This document shows positions 9,412 through 18,819 of a stretch of DNA of 64,000 nt, piece after piece. This DNA is from Janthinobacterium saanense (GTDB taxonomy: Bacteria; Pseudomonadota; Gammaproteobacteria; Burkholderiales; Burkholderiaceae_D). Both the position numbers and the translations under genes were made by a program. Where the stretch lies: contig NZ_JACHCI010000004.1 of assembly GCF_014200675.1 (NCBI RefSeq), forward strand, positions 124,001 through 188,000, in the 5' to 3' direction. How positions within the stretch are numbered: position 1 is the first letter of the stretch; each line of letters opens with the position of its first letter. The notes under the pieces were generated by a model. It saw nothing but the letters and a program-made list of their open reading frames with translations, did no database searches and was not told the DNA's origin.

Positions 9412-10155
9412 ATGAATTTAGCAAATCAAGTGGTGCTGGTGACGGGTGCTTCGCGTGGCATCGGCCGCGCCATCGCCACCGAACTGGGCAAGCAGGGCGC
9501 TACCGTGGTCGGTACCGCCACTTCCGAAGCAGGCGCGCAGGCGATCACCCAATACCTGGCGGATGCTGGCGTGGCCGGCAAGGGCCTGGTATTGAATGTG
9601 ACCGATGCGGCACGCTGCGCAGCGGTGGTCGATGAAGTGCAAAAGACCTATGGCAGCCTGTCCGTGCTGGTCAATAATGCGGGCATTACGCAAGACCAGC
9701 TGGCCATGCGCATGAAGGATGAGGAGTGGGACAACGTCATCACCACCAACCTGAGCGCCGTTGGCCGCTTGTCGCGCGCCGTGCTGCGCGGGATGATGAA
9801 AGCGAAAACTGGGCGTATCATTAATATCACTTCGGTAGTTGCCTCGTCGGGCAATCCGGGTCAGATGAATTACGCGGCGGCCAAGGCTGGCGTGGAAGGC
9901 ATGAGCCGCGCCCTGGCGCGCGAGATCGGCAGCCGTAACATCACGGTCAATTGCATCGCCCCCGGCTTTATCGACACGGATATGACCAAGGCGCTGAGCG
10001 AAGAGCAGCATGCGGCCCTGTTGACGCAAATTCCGCTGTCGCGCCTGGGCAAGCCTGAAGATGTGGCGGCCGCCGTGGCCTTCCTGGCCTCGCCGCAAGC
10101 GGCTTATATTACCGGTACAACCCTGCACGTAAATGGCGGGATGTACATGAATTGA
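9412..10155 (+). CDS. fabG: 3-oxoacyl-ACP reductase
   Basis: A 247-residue classical short-chain dehydrogenase that reduces 3-oxoacyl-ACP with NADPH. TGASRGIG (residues 11-18) forms the dinucleotide-binding loop, NNAG is at residues 88-91, and the catalytic set is Ser141, Tyr154 and Lys158 (in YAAAK). The C-terminal ITGTTLHVNGGMYM is typical of FabG. A ribosome-binding site AAAGGA precedes the ATG. An intrinsic terminator follows the gene. Confidence 0.97.
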   Translation: MNLANQVVLVTGASRGIGRAIATELGKQGATVVGTATSEAGAQAITQYLADAGVAGKGLVLNVTDAARCAAVVDEVQKTYGSLSVLVNNAGITQDQLAMRMKDEEWDNVITTNLSAVGRLSRAVLRGMMKAKTGRIINITSVVASSGNPGQMNYAAAKAGVEGMSRALAREIGSRNITVNCIAPGFIDTDMTKALSEEQHAALLTQIPLSRLGKPEDVAAAVAFLASPQAAYITGTTLHVNGGMYMN

Positions 10156-10172
10156 TGTGAGCGCTAGACACG

Positions 10173-10208
10173 ACGGCCGTTTGTGGCATGATTCAACGGC
10201 CGTTTTTG
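10173..10208 (+). terminator. intrinsic terminator after fabG
   Basis: Two copies of the self-complementary octamer ACGGCCGT (10173-10180 and 10196-10203) pair across a 15-base loop and run into TTTTT. acpP therefore has its own transcription start within the following 125 bases, as is usual for this highly expressed gene. Confidence 0.75.
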
Positions 10209-10333
10209 TCTATAATCGCATCTTTTAGCAGCAGCTTCGGTTGAATTAGCAGCAGACACCGAAATTAGTATTCGGACGCGCAAACCTGATAAAATGCGCG
10301 CACTTTCCGTAACACACACTTTGGAGCCATAAC

Positions 10334-10573
10334 ATGTCGGATATCGAACAACGCGTTAAGAAAATCGTCGCTGAGCAACTGGGCGTTGCAGAAGCAGACA
10401 TCAAAATCGAATCCTCCTTCGTCGACGACCTCGGCGCTGATTCCCTGGACACCGTGGAACTGGTGATGGCCCTGGAAGATGAATTCGAAATGGAAATCCC
10501 TGACGAACAAGCAGAAAAAATCACCACCGTGCAACAGGCGATCGACTACGCCACCAAGCACGTCAAGGCCTAA
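10334..10573 (+). CDS. acpP: acyl carrier protein
   Basis: A 79-residue acidic protein. The phosphopantetheine attachment site is Ser37 in [10 protein letters not shown], and the helix III pattern [10 protein letters not shown] is normal. AcpP carries all acyl intermediates made by FabD, FabH, FabG and FabF, and its prosthetic group is added by AcpS encoded at 22257. A GGAGCC ribosome-binding site lies 6 bases before the ATG. fabF follows after 29 bases. Confidence 0.98.
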   Translation: MSDIEQRVKKIVAEQLGVAEADIKIESSFVDDLGADSLDTVELVMALEDEFEMEIPDEQAEKITTVQQAIDYATKHVKA

Positions 10574-10602
10574 GTCTGTCTGACCGATTTCAGGAGAATC
10601 GC

Positions 10603-11853
10603 TTGAGCGGATCTAAAAACCGTCGTGTCGTCGTTACCGGCCTGGGCTGCATTTCACCTGTCGGCAATACTATTGCCGACGCGTGGAGTGCCATCGTCGA
10701 GGGCAAATCCGGTATCGCCACGATCACCAAGTTCGATGCACTGCCATTCAGCACCCACTTTGCCGGTGAAGTCAAAGGTTTCAATATCGAAGACTACATC
10801 TCCGGCAAGGAAGCCCGCCATATGGATACCTTTATCCATTACGGCATGGCAGCCGGCATCCAGGCGATTGCCGATTCCGGGATCGCCGTCACCGAAGAGA
10901 ACGCTGACCGTATCGGCGTGATCATCGGTTCCGGCATTGGCGGCTTGCCGCTGATCGAAGAAACCAAGGCTGAATATGACAAGCGCGGCCCACGCCGCAT
11001 TTCGCCATTTTTCGTGCCAGCCTCGATCATCAACATGATCTCCGGCGACCTGTCGATCAAATACGGCATGCGTGGCCCTAATCTGGCCATCGTCACCGCC
11101 TGCACCACCGGTTTGCATTGTATCGGTGCGGCGGCGCGTTTGATCGAATATGGCGATGCTGACGTGATGATCGCTGGCGGTGCGGAATCGACCGTGTCGC
11201 CGCTGGGCTTGGGCGGTTTCGCCTCGGCACGCGCTCTGTCGACCCGCAACGACGATCCGGCAACGGCTTCGCGTCCGTGGGACAAGGACCGTGACGGTTT
11301 CGTGCTCGGTGAAGGCGCTGGCGTGATGGTGCTGGAAGAGTATGAGCACGCGCTTGCCCGTGGCGCCACGATCTATGCGGAACTGCACGGTTTCGGGATG
11401 AGCGCAGATGCTTATCACATGACCTCGCCGCTGGAAGATGGTAGCGGCGGCAGCAAATCGGTGATCGCAGCATTGAAAAATGCAGGCGTGAACCCGGATC
11501 AGGTAAATTACCTGAACGCGCACGGCACATCGACACCGCAAGGTGACATGGCTGAAGTGATGGGCATCAAGCGTACCTTCGGCGACCATGCCAAGAATCT
11601 GGTCGTCAACTCGACCAAGTCGATGACGGGCCATTTGCTGGGTGGCGCTGGCGGTCTGGAAGCAGTGTTTACGGTACTGGCAATACACCACCAGGTGTCG
11701 CCTCCTACCATCAACATCTTCAACCAGGATCCGGCTTGCGATCTCGATTTCTGTGCCAACACGGCACGTGAAATGAAGATCGACTATGCAGTCAAGAATT
11801 CGTTCGGCTTCGGCGGAACGAATGGCTCGCTGGTCTTCGGCAGAGCAAAATAA
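10603..11853 (+). CDS. fabF: 3-oxoacyl-ACP synthase II (KAS II)
   Basis: A 416-residue elongating condensing enzyme. The Cys-His-His triad is Cys167 (TACTTGLH), His307 (NAHGTST) and His344 ([10 protein letters not shown]). The start is a TTG at 10603, supported by a strong AGGAGA (10592-10597) at ideal spacing. No ATG exists near the conserved N-terminus RRVVVTGLG. Length and motifs match FabF rather than FabB. A long perfect hairpin (11878-11910) follows the stop codon. Confidence 0.96.
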   Translation: MSGSKNRRVVVTGLGCISPVGNTIADAWSAIVEGKSGIATITKFDALPFSTHFAGEVKGFNIEDYISGKEARHMDTFIHYGMAAGIQAIADSGIAVTEENADRIGVIIGSGIGGLPLIEETKAEYDKRGPRRISPFFVPASIINMISGDLSIKYGMRGPNLAIVTACTTGLHCIGAAARLIEYGDADVMIAGGAESTVSPLGLGGFASARALSTRNDDPATASRPWDKDRDGFVLGEGAGVMVLEEYEHALARGATIYAELHGFGMSADAYHMTSPLEDGSGGSKSVIAALKNAGVNPDQVNYLNAHGTSTPQGDMAEVMGIKRTFGDHAKNLVVNSTKSMTGHLLGGAGGLEAVFTVLAIHHQVSPPTINIFNQDPACDLDFCANTAREMKIDYAVKNSFGFGGTNGSLVFGRAK

Positions 11854-11868
11854 GCCTGCACCAAGTCT

Positions 11869-11896
11869 GAACTTTTTAGCGCTCATCATGGTCAAA
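11869..11896 (+). promoter_or_regulatory. candidate sigma-E promoter upstream of ygfX-like and rpoE
   Basis: GAACTT (11869-11874), a 17-base spacer and TCAAA (11892-11896) resemble the sigma-E consensus GAACTT-N16-TCTGA or TCnAA, one base longer than usual. Autoregulation of rpoE makes the position sensible. The -10-like part lies in the loop of the hairpin at 11878-11910, which is odd and lowers confidence. Confidence 0.4.
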
Positions 11897-11910
11897 CCAT
11901 GGTGAGCGCT
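11878..11910. other. 15-bp hairpin downstream of fabF
   Basis: AGCGCTCATCATGGT pairs along its whole length with ACCATGGTGAGCGCT (one G-U pair) around a CAA loop. No T-tract follows on the plus strand, so it is not a textbook terminator. It may protect the fabF 3' end or act as a regulatory dyad for the following rpoE unit. Confidence 0.6.
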
Positions 11911-11992
11911 GATTCGCCGCCAACACTCGTTGGCGGTTGAATTTGCCCGGCATGTTGTCGGCGCGCCTGATTTTTCCCTTTGAGTTATTGAA

Positions 11993-12568
11993 ATGTCTAT
12001 TGCTGTCTCGGCTGTCATTCGCACGCCTGTTGGTTTGCGCCTGTTACAAGCTTGTCTGGGCAGTTGCGCGCTGCTGGCGGCCTGGCCCTTGTCCGGCGTT
12101 TGGCCGATTGCGCATGCGCCGGGGCTGGCTGGGGGCTACGCCTTGGGCTGGCCTGCAGCCGTGCTCAGCGCATGTGGCGGCCTGTTTTTGCTGGCCTTGT
12201 CGTGCCGGCGCACAAAGCCGCAGACGCTTGATATTTCGCCGGTTGGCCAGCTGCGCCTGACGGTATATCTGGAGCATGGCGTGGGTCTGGATGCGCGCGA
12301 TGGCGCAGCGGAACAGGGGCAGAAGCAGGGGCAGGAGCAGCGGCAGGCGCAGTGGCAGGAACAGCGACAGGCGCTGGAGCAGAGGCGGGCGGTGCTGCGG
12401 CTGCTGCCGGCCTCGACCTTATGGCCGGGCTGGCTGCTGCTGCGCCTGGGCGATGGCGAGGGGCGGGTGCTCAGCGTGCTGGTGCAGCAGGGGGCGTCTT
12501 CCTGTCATGTATTTCGCCCATTGGCAGTGGCATGCCGCAGCATCGCGGCGCGGGGGAGGGAGAAATAA
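11993..12568 (+). CDS. YgfX-like membrane protein preceding rpoE
   Basis: A 191-residue protein with two hydrophobic segments (about residues 17-37 and 45-70), a positively charged SCRRTK turn, then a soluble part ending LLRLGDGEGRVLSVLVQQGASS read as two blocks. This layout and the position between fabF and rpoE suggest the YgfX/CptA-like family, but sequence identity is weak. A Gln/Glu-rich stretch of about 30 residues (residues 106-135, repeats of EQ and RQ) interrupts the soluble part and is probably an expanded low-complexity insertion. No clear ribosome-binding site is visible before the ATG. Function unknown; a membrane-linked accessory of the sigma-E locus is conceivable. Confidence 0.6.
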   Translation: MSIAVSAVIRTPVGLRLLQACLGSCALLAAWPLSGVWPIAHAPGLAGGYALGWPAAVLSACGGLFLLALSCRRTKPQTLDISPVGQLRLTVYLEHGVGLDARDGAAEQGQKQGQEQRQAQWQEQRQALEQRRAVLRLLPASTLWPGWLLLRLGDGEGRVLSVLVQQGASSCHVFRPLAVACRSIAARGREK

Positions 12569-12653
12569 GTGGGGCGAACACTGAACTTCTTGCAGCGGGC
12601 CAACTCTATATCCATATCAGTGCCCGCCTTGCATGCTACCAGGGGCATCGGGC

Positions 12654-13256
12654 GTGAGGACAGAGCGTGAGAGTGACCAATTGCTGGTCGAGCGGGTGCA
12701 AGCCGGTGACAAGCGTGCATTTGATGTGTTGGTATCCAAGTATCAGCGTCGGCTGATGCGTCTTGTGTCGCGCCTGGTACATGATACGGCGGAGGCTGAA
12801 GATGTGGTGCAGGAAACGTTTATCAAGGCTTACCGGGCGCTGCGACATTTTCGTGGCGACGCCGCCTTTTATACCTGGCTGTATAGAATTGGCATCAATA
12901 CGGCCAAGAATTATCTCGTCACCCAAGGGCGGCGTACGCCCACCTCGAGCGATACCGATGCAGAGCAGGCCGAGTCCTTCGATGATGGACACCGCTTGCG
13001 CGATAACAATACACCCGAATCCGTGCTGGCCAGCAAGCAGATTGCCGCCACCGTCAACGCGGCCATGGATGTTTTGCCGATCGAGTTGCGTACCGCCATC
13101 GTGCTGCGCGAAATCGAGGGGCTGAGCTACGAAGAGATATCGGAAATCATGGCTTGTCCCATCGGTACTGTGCGCAGCCGGATTTTTCGCGCGCGCGAAG
13201 TGATCGCCGAAAAATTGAAACCTTTGTTGGACATGCCGATTGACAAGCGCTGGTAA
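12654..13256 (+). CDS. rpoE: RNA polymerase sigma factor RpoE (AlgU type)
   Basis: A 200-residue extracytoplasmic-function sigma factor. Region 2 contains DKRAFDVLVSKYQRRLMRLV and the YTWLYRIGINTAKN segment that melts the -10 region. Region 4 contains ALREIEGLSYEEI-like text (VLREIEGLSYEEIS) and the helix-turn-helix GTVRSRIFRARE. The GTG at 12654 is chosen because AGGGG (12641-12645) lies 8 bases upstream; an ATG at 12633 would add seven residues without a ribosome-binding site. Downstream rseA and mucD make this the envelope-stress sigma-E locus. Confidence 0.93.
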   Translation: MRTERESDQLLVERVQAGDKRAFDVLVSKYQRRLMRLVSRLVHDTAEAEDVVQETFIKAYRALRHFRGDAAFYTWLYRIGINTAKNYLVTQGRRTPTSSDTDAEQAESFDDGHRLRDNNTPESVLASKQIAATVNAAMDVLPIELRTAIVLREIEGLSYEEISEIMACPIGTVRSRIFRAREVIAEKLKPLLDMPIDKRW

Positions 13257-13347
13257 TTTGATGAGTATGGGAAACGGTATTGTCGCGCTCGGTTTCCGCA
13301 CAGATATTCGCTTCCGCAGCACTCTTCTTGATATGGCAGGGTCTATC

Positions 13348-13641
13348 ATGGACACGCACGCACGATTGCACGAGAATATTTCAGCACTGGCCGATGGCGA
13401 ATTGGCGGCCAGCGAACTCGAACTGGCTTTCGCCGCCCTCGATACGCCAGCCGGCAGGCAGGCCTGGGATGCCTATCAGCATATTGGCCATGCCTTGCGC
13501 TCGGCACACAGCGATGGCGAACTCAGTGCTGGTTTTGAAGCACGTCTGGCCCATCGTCTGGCCGGTGAAACCGCCCATGAGGCCGAAGCCGGGCAGGATG
13601 CCCCTGCATCCGCAGAAGCAGGTTCCTTGCCGCAACGTTAA
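13348..13641 (+). CDS. rseA: short anti-sigma-E factor RseA (cytoplasmic domain only)
   Basis: A 97-residue protein whose first 60 residues match the RseA N-terminal sigma-binding domain (ENISALADGELAASELE, then DAYQHIGHALRS). A normal RseA continues through one transmembrane helix into a periplasmic domain that RseB and DegS sense. Here the protein stops after an Ala/Glu-rich tail with no hydrophobic segment. The ATG at 13348 has an AGGG ribosome-binding site; the frame is open upstream to 13240 but without conserved character. The missing membrane and periplasmic parts mean that classical regulated proteolysis cannot apply as described. Confidence 0.75.
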   Translation: MDTHARLHENISALADGELAASELELAFAALDTPAGRQAWDAYQHIGHALRSAHSDGELSAGFEARLAHRLAGETAHEAEAGQDAPASAEAGSLPQR

Positions 13642-13672
13642 GCTCATACAGTCCATTCAGCCTGCTTGCCCC

Positions 13673-13690
13673 CGTAAGCTGCAGCTTACG
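13673..13690. other. 18-bp perfect palindrome between rseA and mucD
   Basis: CGTAAGCTG followed directly by CAGCTTACG, flanked by CCCC and CCGGG which nearly extend it. It lies 31 bases after the rseA stop. No T-tract follows, so it is a poor terminator; it may be an operator or a processing site. Confidence 0.5.
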
Positions 13691-13886
13691 CCGGGCTTAA
13701 TGCCTGCGACTCCCTCTTGACACCTGCCTTCTGCACGATTGACACTAGGGGCAGGCAATATCTTGCTTATACGATATATTGTTGTATGGTTTGCCACGCT
13801 TAAGTACGCCTGCCGGGCCGCCCGGCCAGAGGAAGCGCAGTGGCGGGCAAGGGCTTGATCCGATTCAACATTCGAAAGATGATTCC

Positions 13887-15392
13887 ATGAAAAAAAATAT
13901 TTGTGCAGACAGAAAAACGTTTTCAGCGAAGACGCTTTCCGCCGTATGCCTGGCGACCGCCGGTGTCTTTTTTGCGCCCGCCATGCTGGGCCTGGCCCCA
14001 CAGGCGGCCGCCGCCGTGCCGGCCGTGAATCTGCCTGATTTTGCCAACCTGGTCGATGCCGTTGGTCCTGCCGTCGTCAATATCCGCACCACCGAGCGCC
14101 TGAAGCTGGGCGCCCAGGGTACGGGTGGACAGGATGAGCAGGAAATGCAGGAATTCCTGCGCCGCTTCTTTGGCGGCGCCATGCCGACACCTGCCCCAGC
14201 GCCGCGCCAGCAAACGCCGCGTGGCCGCCGTGCCGCGCCGCAGGAACAGGAAGTGCAGCGCGGCGTCGGTTCCGGTTTCATCATCTCGGCCGATGGTTAT
14301 GTGCTCAGCAATGCGCACGTGGTCGATGGCGCCGATGAAGTCTATGTGACACTGACCGATAAGCGCGAATTCAAGGCCAAGGTGATCGGTGCCGATGCGC
14401 GCACCGACGTGGCGCTGCTGAAAATCGAGGGCAGCAAGCTGCCGGTGGTGGCCATCGGCGACTCGGACAAGATCCGCGTGGGCGAGTGGGTGATCGCCAT
14501 CGGTTCGCCATTCAACCTGGAAAATACAGTCACGGCCGGCATTATTTCCGCCAAGTCGCGCGATACGGGCGATTACTTGCCGCTGATACAGAGCGATGTG
14601 GCCGTCAATCCCGGCAACTCGGGTGGCCCGATGATCAATATGCGCGGCGAGGTGATCGGCATCAATTCGCAGATCGCGACCTTGTCTGGCGCTTATAACG
14701 GCATTTCCTTTGCCGTGCCCATCGATGAAGCCATGCGCGTGGGCGAGCAGCTGAAGAAAACGGGCAAGGTGGTGCGTGGCCGTATCGGCGTGCAGATAGG
14801 CGAAGTCAGCAAGGAAGTGGCGGACTCGCTGGGCTTGCCGAACGCCAAGGGCGCGCAAGTATCGATGGTGGAGCCGGGCGGCCCTGCCGACAAGGCTGGC
14901 ATCAAGCCGGGCGATATCATCGTGAAATTCAATGGCGCCATCGTCGACCGTTCCTCCGACCTGCCGCGCCTGGTGGGCAGCACGCCTGTCAATAGCAAGG
15001 CCACCATCAGCGTCTGGCGCAAGGGCGTGCAGCAGGATATTGCGGTGTCCATTAGCGAACTCGATGGTGACAAGGTGGCGGCGAAAGGTGCCAAGGAAGC
15101 GGAGGCACCCGCCAGCAATGCATTGGGCCTGACAGTCAGCGATTTGACGGCTGCCAAGAAGCAGGAGTTGAAAGTCGATTCAGGCGTGCAAGTCGATGAT
15201 GCCGACGGCGCGGCAGAGCAGGCTGGCCTGCAGGCTGGCGACGTGATTTTGCAACTGAACAATGTGGCAGTGAAAGACGCCAGGCAGTTCAATGCCCTGG
15301 TGGCCAAGCTCGATCCGAAGAAGCAGGCGGCGGTGCTGGTGCGCCGCGGCGACACGGCGCAGTTTGTGCCGCTCAAACCATCTGCCAAGTAA
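13887..15392 (+). CDS. mucD: periplasmic serine protease MucD/DegQ (HtrA family)
   Basis: A 501-residue HtrA protease. A signal peptide covers residues 1-42 (KK, a hydrophobic core, then AAAAVPA). The catalytic triad is His144 (SNAHVV), Asp174 (ARTDVALLKI) and Ser245 (NPGNSGGPM). Two PDZ domains follow, about residues 280-370 and 395-495. A Pro/Arg/Gln-rich insertion sits in the LA loop (residues 100-122). It degrades misfolded envelope proteins and is the usual terminal gene of sigma-E loci. The frame extends upstream to 13779, but the signal peptide fixes the ATG at 13887. The 245-base gap from rseA suggests its own promoter. Confidence 0.94.
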   Translation: MKKNICADRKTFSAKTLSAVCLATAGVFFAPAMLGLAPQAAAAVPAVNLPDFANLVDAVGPAVVNIRTTERLKLGAQGTGGQDEQEMQEFLRRFFGGAMPTPAPAPRQQTPRGRRAAPQEQEVQRGVGSGFIISADGYVLSNAHVVDGADEVYVTLTDKREFKAKVIGADARTDVALLKIEGSKLPVVAIGDSDKIRVGEWVIAIGSPFNLENTVTAGIISAKSRDTGDYLPLIQSDVAVNPGNSGGPMINMRGEVIGINSQIATLSGAYNGISFAVPIDEAMRVGEQLKKTGKVVRGRIGVQIGEVSKEVADSLGLPNAKGAQVSMVEPGGPADKAGIKPGDIIVKFNGAIVDRSSDLPRLVGSTPVNSKATISVWRKGVQQDIAVSISELDGDKVAAKGAKEAEAPASNALGLTVSDLTAAKKQELKVDSGVQVDDADGAAEQAGLQAGDVILQLNNVAVKDARQFNALVAKLDPKKQAAVLVRRGDTAQFVPLKPSAK

Positions 15393-15446
15393 CGCTGATA
15401 TCACCCCGCATCCCGGCTCTGGCCGGGATGCATCATTCCTTTCTCC

Positions 15447-15710
15447 ATGCACTTCACCCTCTATTCCCGCAGTTATTGCCATCTTTGCCAGGACATGCTC
15501 GATGCCTTGCTCTTGCTGCAAAGGCCAGAGCAGCCTTTTACCGTCGAGGTGATCGATATCGATACGTCGCCAGACTCCAGCCTGCTGGAGCGCTTCGACG
15601 AGCTGGTGCCCGTGCTGTTTGGCGATTTGGCGCAGCCTGAGCTATGCCACTATTTTCTCGACCACGCCCTTGTTCAACGCTATCTGGAGAACGCTAAAAC
15701 AACTGCCTGA
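15447..15710 (+). CDS. glutaredoxin-family small protein
   Basis: An 87-residue protein with the glutaredoxin/thioredoxin-like fold of the DUF836 type. It opens MHFTLYSRSYCHLCQDML, giving a CHLC redox or metal motif (Cys11, Cys14), then VEVIDIDT and VPVLFGD, whose proline corresponds to the cis-proline. The position between mucD and lepA is common in Burkholderiales. The substrate is unknown. It is 54 bases from mucD and may be co-transcribed with it. Confidence 0.85.
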   Translation: MHFTLYSRSYCHLCQDMLDALLLLQRPEQPFTVEVIDIDTSPDSSLLERFDELVPVLFGDLAQPELCHYFLDHALVQRYLENAKTTA

Positions 15711-15860
15711 CGTGCTTATGCACCATTTTGGTGCTAAATATGGCTAATTTGTATCGTTGCCCCGGCGGCAGTCTCTGAAAGACGGGCTTTCTACTCTGAA
15801 ATCCGGTAAAATGGGGTGGTCGAAAAAGCTCCTGTCCGAGGCAGCAGCTTCTGTCGCTTC

Positions 15861-15908
15861 AAAAGCGCTCGCCTGGGCATGCAGATGTCCTGCTCGGAGC
15901 GCTTTTTT
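15861..15908 (+). terminator. intrinsic terminator ahead of lepA
   Basis: AAAAGCGCTC (15861-15870) pairs with GAGCGCTTTT (15897-15906) and runs into further Ts; a small GCAG/CTGC stem forms inside the loop. It ends 100 bases before lepA. The rest of 15711-16007 holds a small GCACCA/TGGTGC hairpin, a TAAAAT -10-like box near 15802 and no gene. If transcription starts there, the terminator would act as an attenuator of lepA. Confidence 0.6.
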
Positions 15909-16007
15909 CATCATGAGTGGGGTGCCCGGTTTTGGCCTGGTCTGGCCCGAGCATGATCCCCTTGATTCCTGTTAAAGCAGTGTTGTCACTCGCACATATA
16001 TTAGTTA

Positions 16008-17801
16008 ATGAATAACATACGCAATTTCTCCATCATCGCCCATATTGACCACGGTAAATCGACCCTGGCTGACCGCATCATTCAATTGTGCGGCGGCTTG
16101 TCCGACCGCGAGATGGAAGCGCAAGTGCTCGATTCGATGGATCTGGAGCGCGAGCGCGGCATTACCATCAAGGCGCAAACGGCGGCCCTGCATTACAAGG
16201 CCCGCGATGGCCAGATCTACAACCTGAACCTGATCGATACGCCGGGCCACGTCGACTTCAGCTATGAAGTGTCGCGCTCGCTGTCCGCCTGCGAAGGCGC
16301 GCTGCTGGTGGTCGACGCCTCGCAAGGCGTGGAAGCGCAAACCGTGGCCAACTGCTACACGGCGCTGGACCTGGGCGTGGAAGTAGTGCCTGTGCTCAAC
16401 AAGATCGACTTGCCGAACGCCGACCCTCCGAATGCGATTGCCGAGATTGAAGACGTGATCGGCATCGACGCGGCCGACGCCGTGCATTGCTCGGCCAAGA
16501 CCGGCCTGGGCGTGCAGGACGTGCTCGAATCGTTGATCGCCAAGGTGCCGCCACCGAAGGGTGACCCGAATGCACCGCTGCAAGCCTTGATCGTCGATTC
16601 GTGGTACGACTCGTATGTGGGCGTGGTGATGCTGGTACGCGTGGTCAACGGTACATTGAAACCAAAAGACAAGATCCGCCTGATGGCCACCGATTCGGTG
16701 CAGCTGGTGGAAGATATCGGCGTGTTCTCGCCGCGTTCGCAATCCTTGCCGACGCTGTCGGCTGGCCAGGTAGGTTTCATTATTGCCGGCATCAAGGAAT
16801 TGAAAGCGGCAAAAGTGGGCGATACCGTCACGCTGGTCAACAATCCAGCGGCCGAACCATTGCCAGGCTTCAAGGAAGTGCAGCCGCAAGTATTTGCCGG
16901 CCTGTTCCCGGTGGAAGCGAACCAGTACGACGCGCTGCGCGACTCGCTGGAAAAACTGAAACTGAACGACGCCGCGCTGATGTACGAGCCGGAAGTGTCG
17001 CAGGCGCTGGGCTTCGGCTTCCGCTGCGGCTTCCTGGGCTTGCTGCACATGGAAATCGTGCAGGAGCGCCTGGAACGCGAATTCGACATGGACCTGATCA
17101 CTACGGCGCCGACCGTGGTGTATGAAGTGATCCAGCGCGATGGCAGCCTGATCAACGTCGATAATCCATCGAAGATGCCGGACCCGTCGCGTATCGAAGA
17201 AGTGCGCGAGCCTATCGTCACCGTCAATCTGTACATGCCGCAGGAATACGTCGGTTCCGTGATCACCCTGTGTATCGCCAAGCGCGGTATCCAGTTGGAC
17301 ATGAGCTACCACGGCCGCCAGGTCAAGCTGGTGTATGAAATGCCGATGGCCGAGATCGTGCTGGACTTCTTCGACCGTTTGAAATCGACCTCGCGTGGTT
17401 ACGCCTCGATGGATTACGAGTTCAAGGAATACCGCGCGGCCGACGTGGTCAAGGTCGACATGCTGATCAACAGCGAAAAAGTCGATGCGCTGGCCATCAT
17501 CGTCCACCGTTCGAACAGCCAGTACCGTGGCCGCCAGGTGGCTGCCAAGATGCGTGAACTGATACCGCGCCAGATGTTCGACGTGGCGATTCAGGCGACC
17601 ATCGGCGCCAACATCATTTCGCGTGAAAACGTGAAAGCCTTGCGCAAGAACGTGCTGGCCAAGTGCTACGGCGGCGATATCAGCCGCAAGAAGAAATTGT
17701 TGGAAAAACAAAAAGCGGGTAAGAAGCGCATGAAACAAGTGGGCTCGGTAGAGATCCCGCAAGAAGCATTCCTGGCAATTTTACAAGTGGACGATAAATG
17801 A
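16008..17801 (+). CDS. lepA: translation elongation factor 4 (LepA)
   Basis: A 597-residue ribosomal GTPase. G1 is AHIDHGKST at residues 11-19, G3 is DTPGHVDF, and G4 is NKIDLPNA. The C-terminal LepA-specific domain includes [19 protein letters not shown] read across two blocks. EF4 back-translocates stalled or mistranslocated ribosomes under stress. It overlaps lepB by four bases (ATGA), so the two are translationally coupled. The length is exactly typical. Confidence 0.98.
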   Translation: MNNIRNFSIIAHIDHGKSTLADRIIQLCGGLSDREMEAQVLDSMDLERERGITIKAQTAALHYKARDGQIYNLNLIDTPGHVDFSYEVSRSLSACEGALLVVDASQGVEAQTVANCYTALDLGVEVVPVLNKIDLPNADPPNAIAEIEDVIGIDAADAVHCSAKTGLGVQDVLESLIAKVPPPKGDPNAPLQALIVDSWYDSYVGVVMLVRVVNGTLKPKDKIRLMATDSVQLVEDIGVFSPRSQSLPTLSAGQVGFIIAGIKELKAAKVGDTVTLVNNPAAEPLPGFKEVQPQVFAGLFPVEANQYDALRDSLEKLKLNDAALMYEPEVSQALGFGFRCGFLGLLHMEIVQERLEREFDMDLITTAPTVVYEVIQRDGSLINVDNPSKMPDPSRIEEVREPIVTVNLYMPQEYVGSVITLCIAKRGIQLDMSYHGRQVKLVYEMPMAEIVLDFFDRLKSTSRGYASMDYEFKEYRAADVVKVDMLINSEKVDALAIIVHRSNSQYRGRQVAAKMRELIPRQMFDVAIQATIGANIISRENVKALRKNVLAKCYGGDISRKKKLLEKQKAGKKRMKQVGSVEIPQEAFLAILQVDDK

Positions 17802-18721
17802 ACCTGCAAGTGATCTTAGGAAATTTCGCTTTAATCCTGTTTGTACTGATGGTGCTGACGGGCCTGGTCTGGTGCCTGGATGTGTTTTATCTGTCCAAGC
17901 AGCGCCGCCAGGCGGCCGACCGCGCCCTGGCTGACTTTGATGCACGTCAATCGAAGCTGTCGGCCGAAGGCATCAAGTCCGATGCGGGCAATAGCGGCAG
18001 CCGCGCCGCGATCGAGGCAGCGCTGTTGCGCCAGCCGACCTGGGTCGAGTATTCGGGCAGCTTTTTCCCTGTCATCGCGCTGGTCTTTTGCCTGCGCTCG
18101 TTCCTGTACGAGCCATTCAAGATTCCATCGTCGTCGATGGTGCCGACCTTGCTGGTAGGCGATCTGATCCTGGTGAACAAGTTCACCTACGGTATCCGTT
18201 TGCCTATCGTCAATAAGCGCATCATTGAAGTGAACGATCCGCAGCGCGGCGATGTCATGGTCTTCAAGTATCCGAAAGACATGACCCAGGATTACATCAA
18301 GCGCGTGATCGGCGTGCCTGGTGATAAGATCACTTATGAAAACAAGCGCCTGACGGTCAATGGCAAGCCAGTGGAATACACGGCGCTCGACGACTACCTC
18401 GACGACGAAAGCACGGTTTACCACAAGCAGCTGAAAGAAAACCTGACGGGCGTGAGCCACCGCATCCTCAACGATGATCCGGCGCCAACCCTGAACTTGA
18501 GCGAAGTCAAGGATTTCCCGCACAAGGAAGCCTGCGACTATAACGAAGACGGTTTTACGTGTGTAGTACCAGCAGGTAATTACTTCATGATGGGCGATAA
18601 CCGCGACAATAGCGCGGACAGCCGTTACTGGGGTTTCGTGCCGAACGAGAACATCGTCGGCAAGGCTTTCCTGGTATGGATGAATTTCAGTAATCCGAAA
18701 CGCGTAGGCGGCATCCATTAA
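17798..18721 (+). CDS. lepB: signal peptidase I
   Basis: A 307-residue inner-membrane protease that removes signal peptides. An N-terminal transmembrane helix covers about residues 8-28. A second helix (residues 88-103) precedes the catalytic region, where the nucleophile is Ser113 ([10 protein letters not shown]) and the general base Lys168 ([12 protein letters not shown]). The late conserved block [17 protein letters not shown] is intact. It overlaps lepA by four bases. A strong hairpin follows before rnc. Confidence 0.97.
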   Translation: MNLQVILGNFALILFVLMVLTGLVWCLDVFYLSKQRRQAADRALADFDARQSKLSAEGIKSDAGNSGSRAAIEAALLRQPTWVEYSGSFFPVIALVFCLRSFLYEPFKIPSSSMVPTLLVGDLILVNKFTYGIRLPIVNKRIIEVNDPQRGDVMVFKYPKDMTQDYIKRVIGVPGDKITYENKRLTVNGKPVEYTALDDYLDDESTVYHKQLKENLTGVSHRILNDDPAPTLNLSEVKDFPHKEACDYNEDGFTCVVPAGNYFMMGDNRDNSADSRYWGFVPNENIVGKAFLVWMNFSNPKRVGGIH

Positions 18722-18756
18722 GCCAGTTTAGTTATTGGTACTCATGCAACACCCAT

Positions 18757-18787
18757 GGCTGCCGCGCCGTTTCCCCGCGCGGCAGCC
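18757..18787. terminator. strong hairpin between lepB and rnc
   Basis: GGCTGCCGCGC (18757-18767) pairs perfectly with GCGCGGCAGCC (18777-18787). There is no T-tract, so it may be an RNase III-processed or stabilising stem rather than a terminator; rnc autoregulation through a 5' hairpin is known in E. coli. Confidence 0.5.
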
Positions 18788-18819
18788 AGTCGAATTAATC
18801 AGATGACACAGAAACAACA

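Noticed and set aside
12636..13355. A 239-codon frame antisense to rpoE
   Set aside because: Shadow of a well-supported sigma factor gene.
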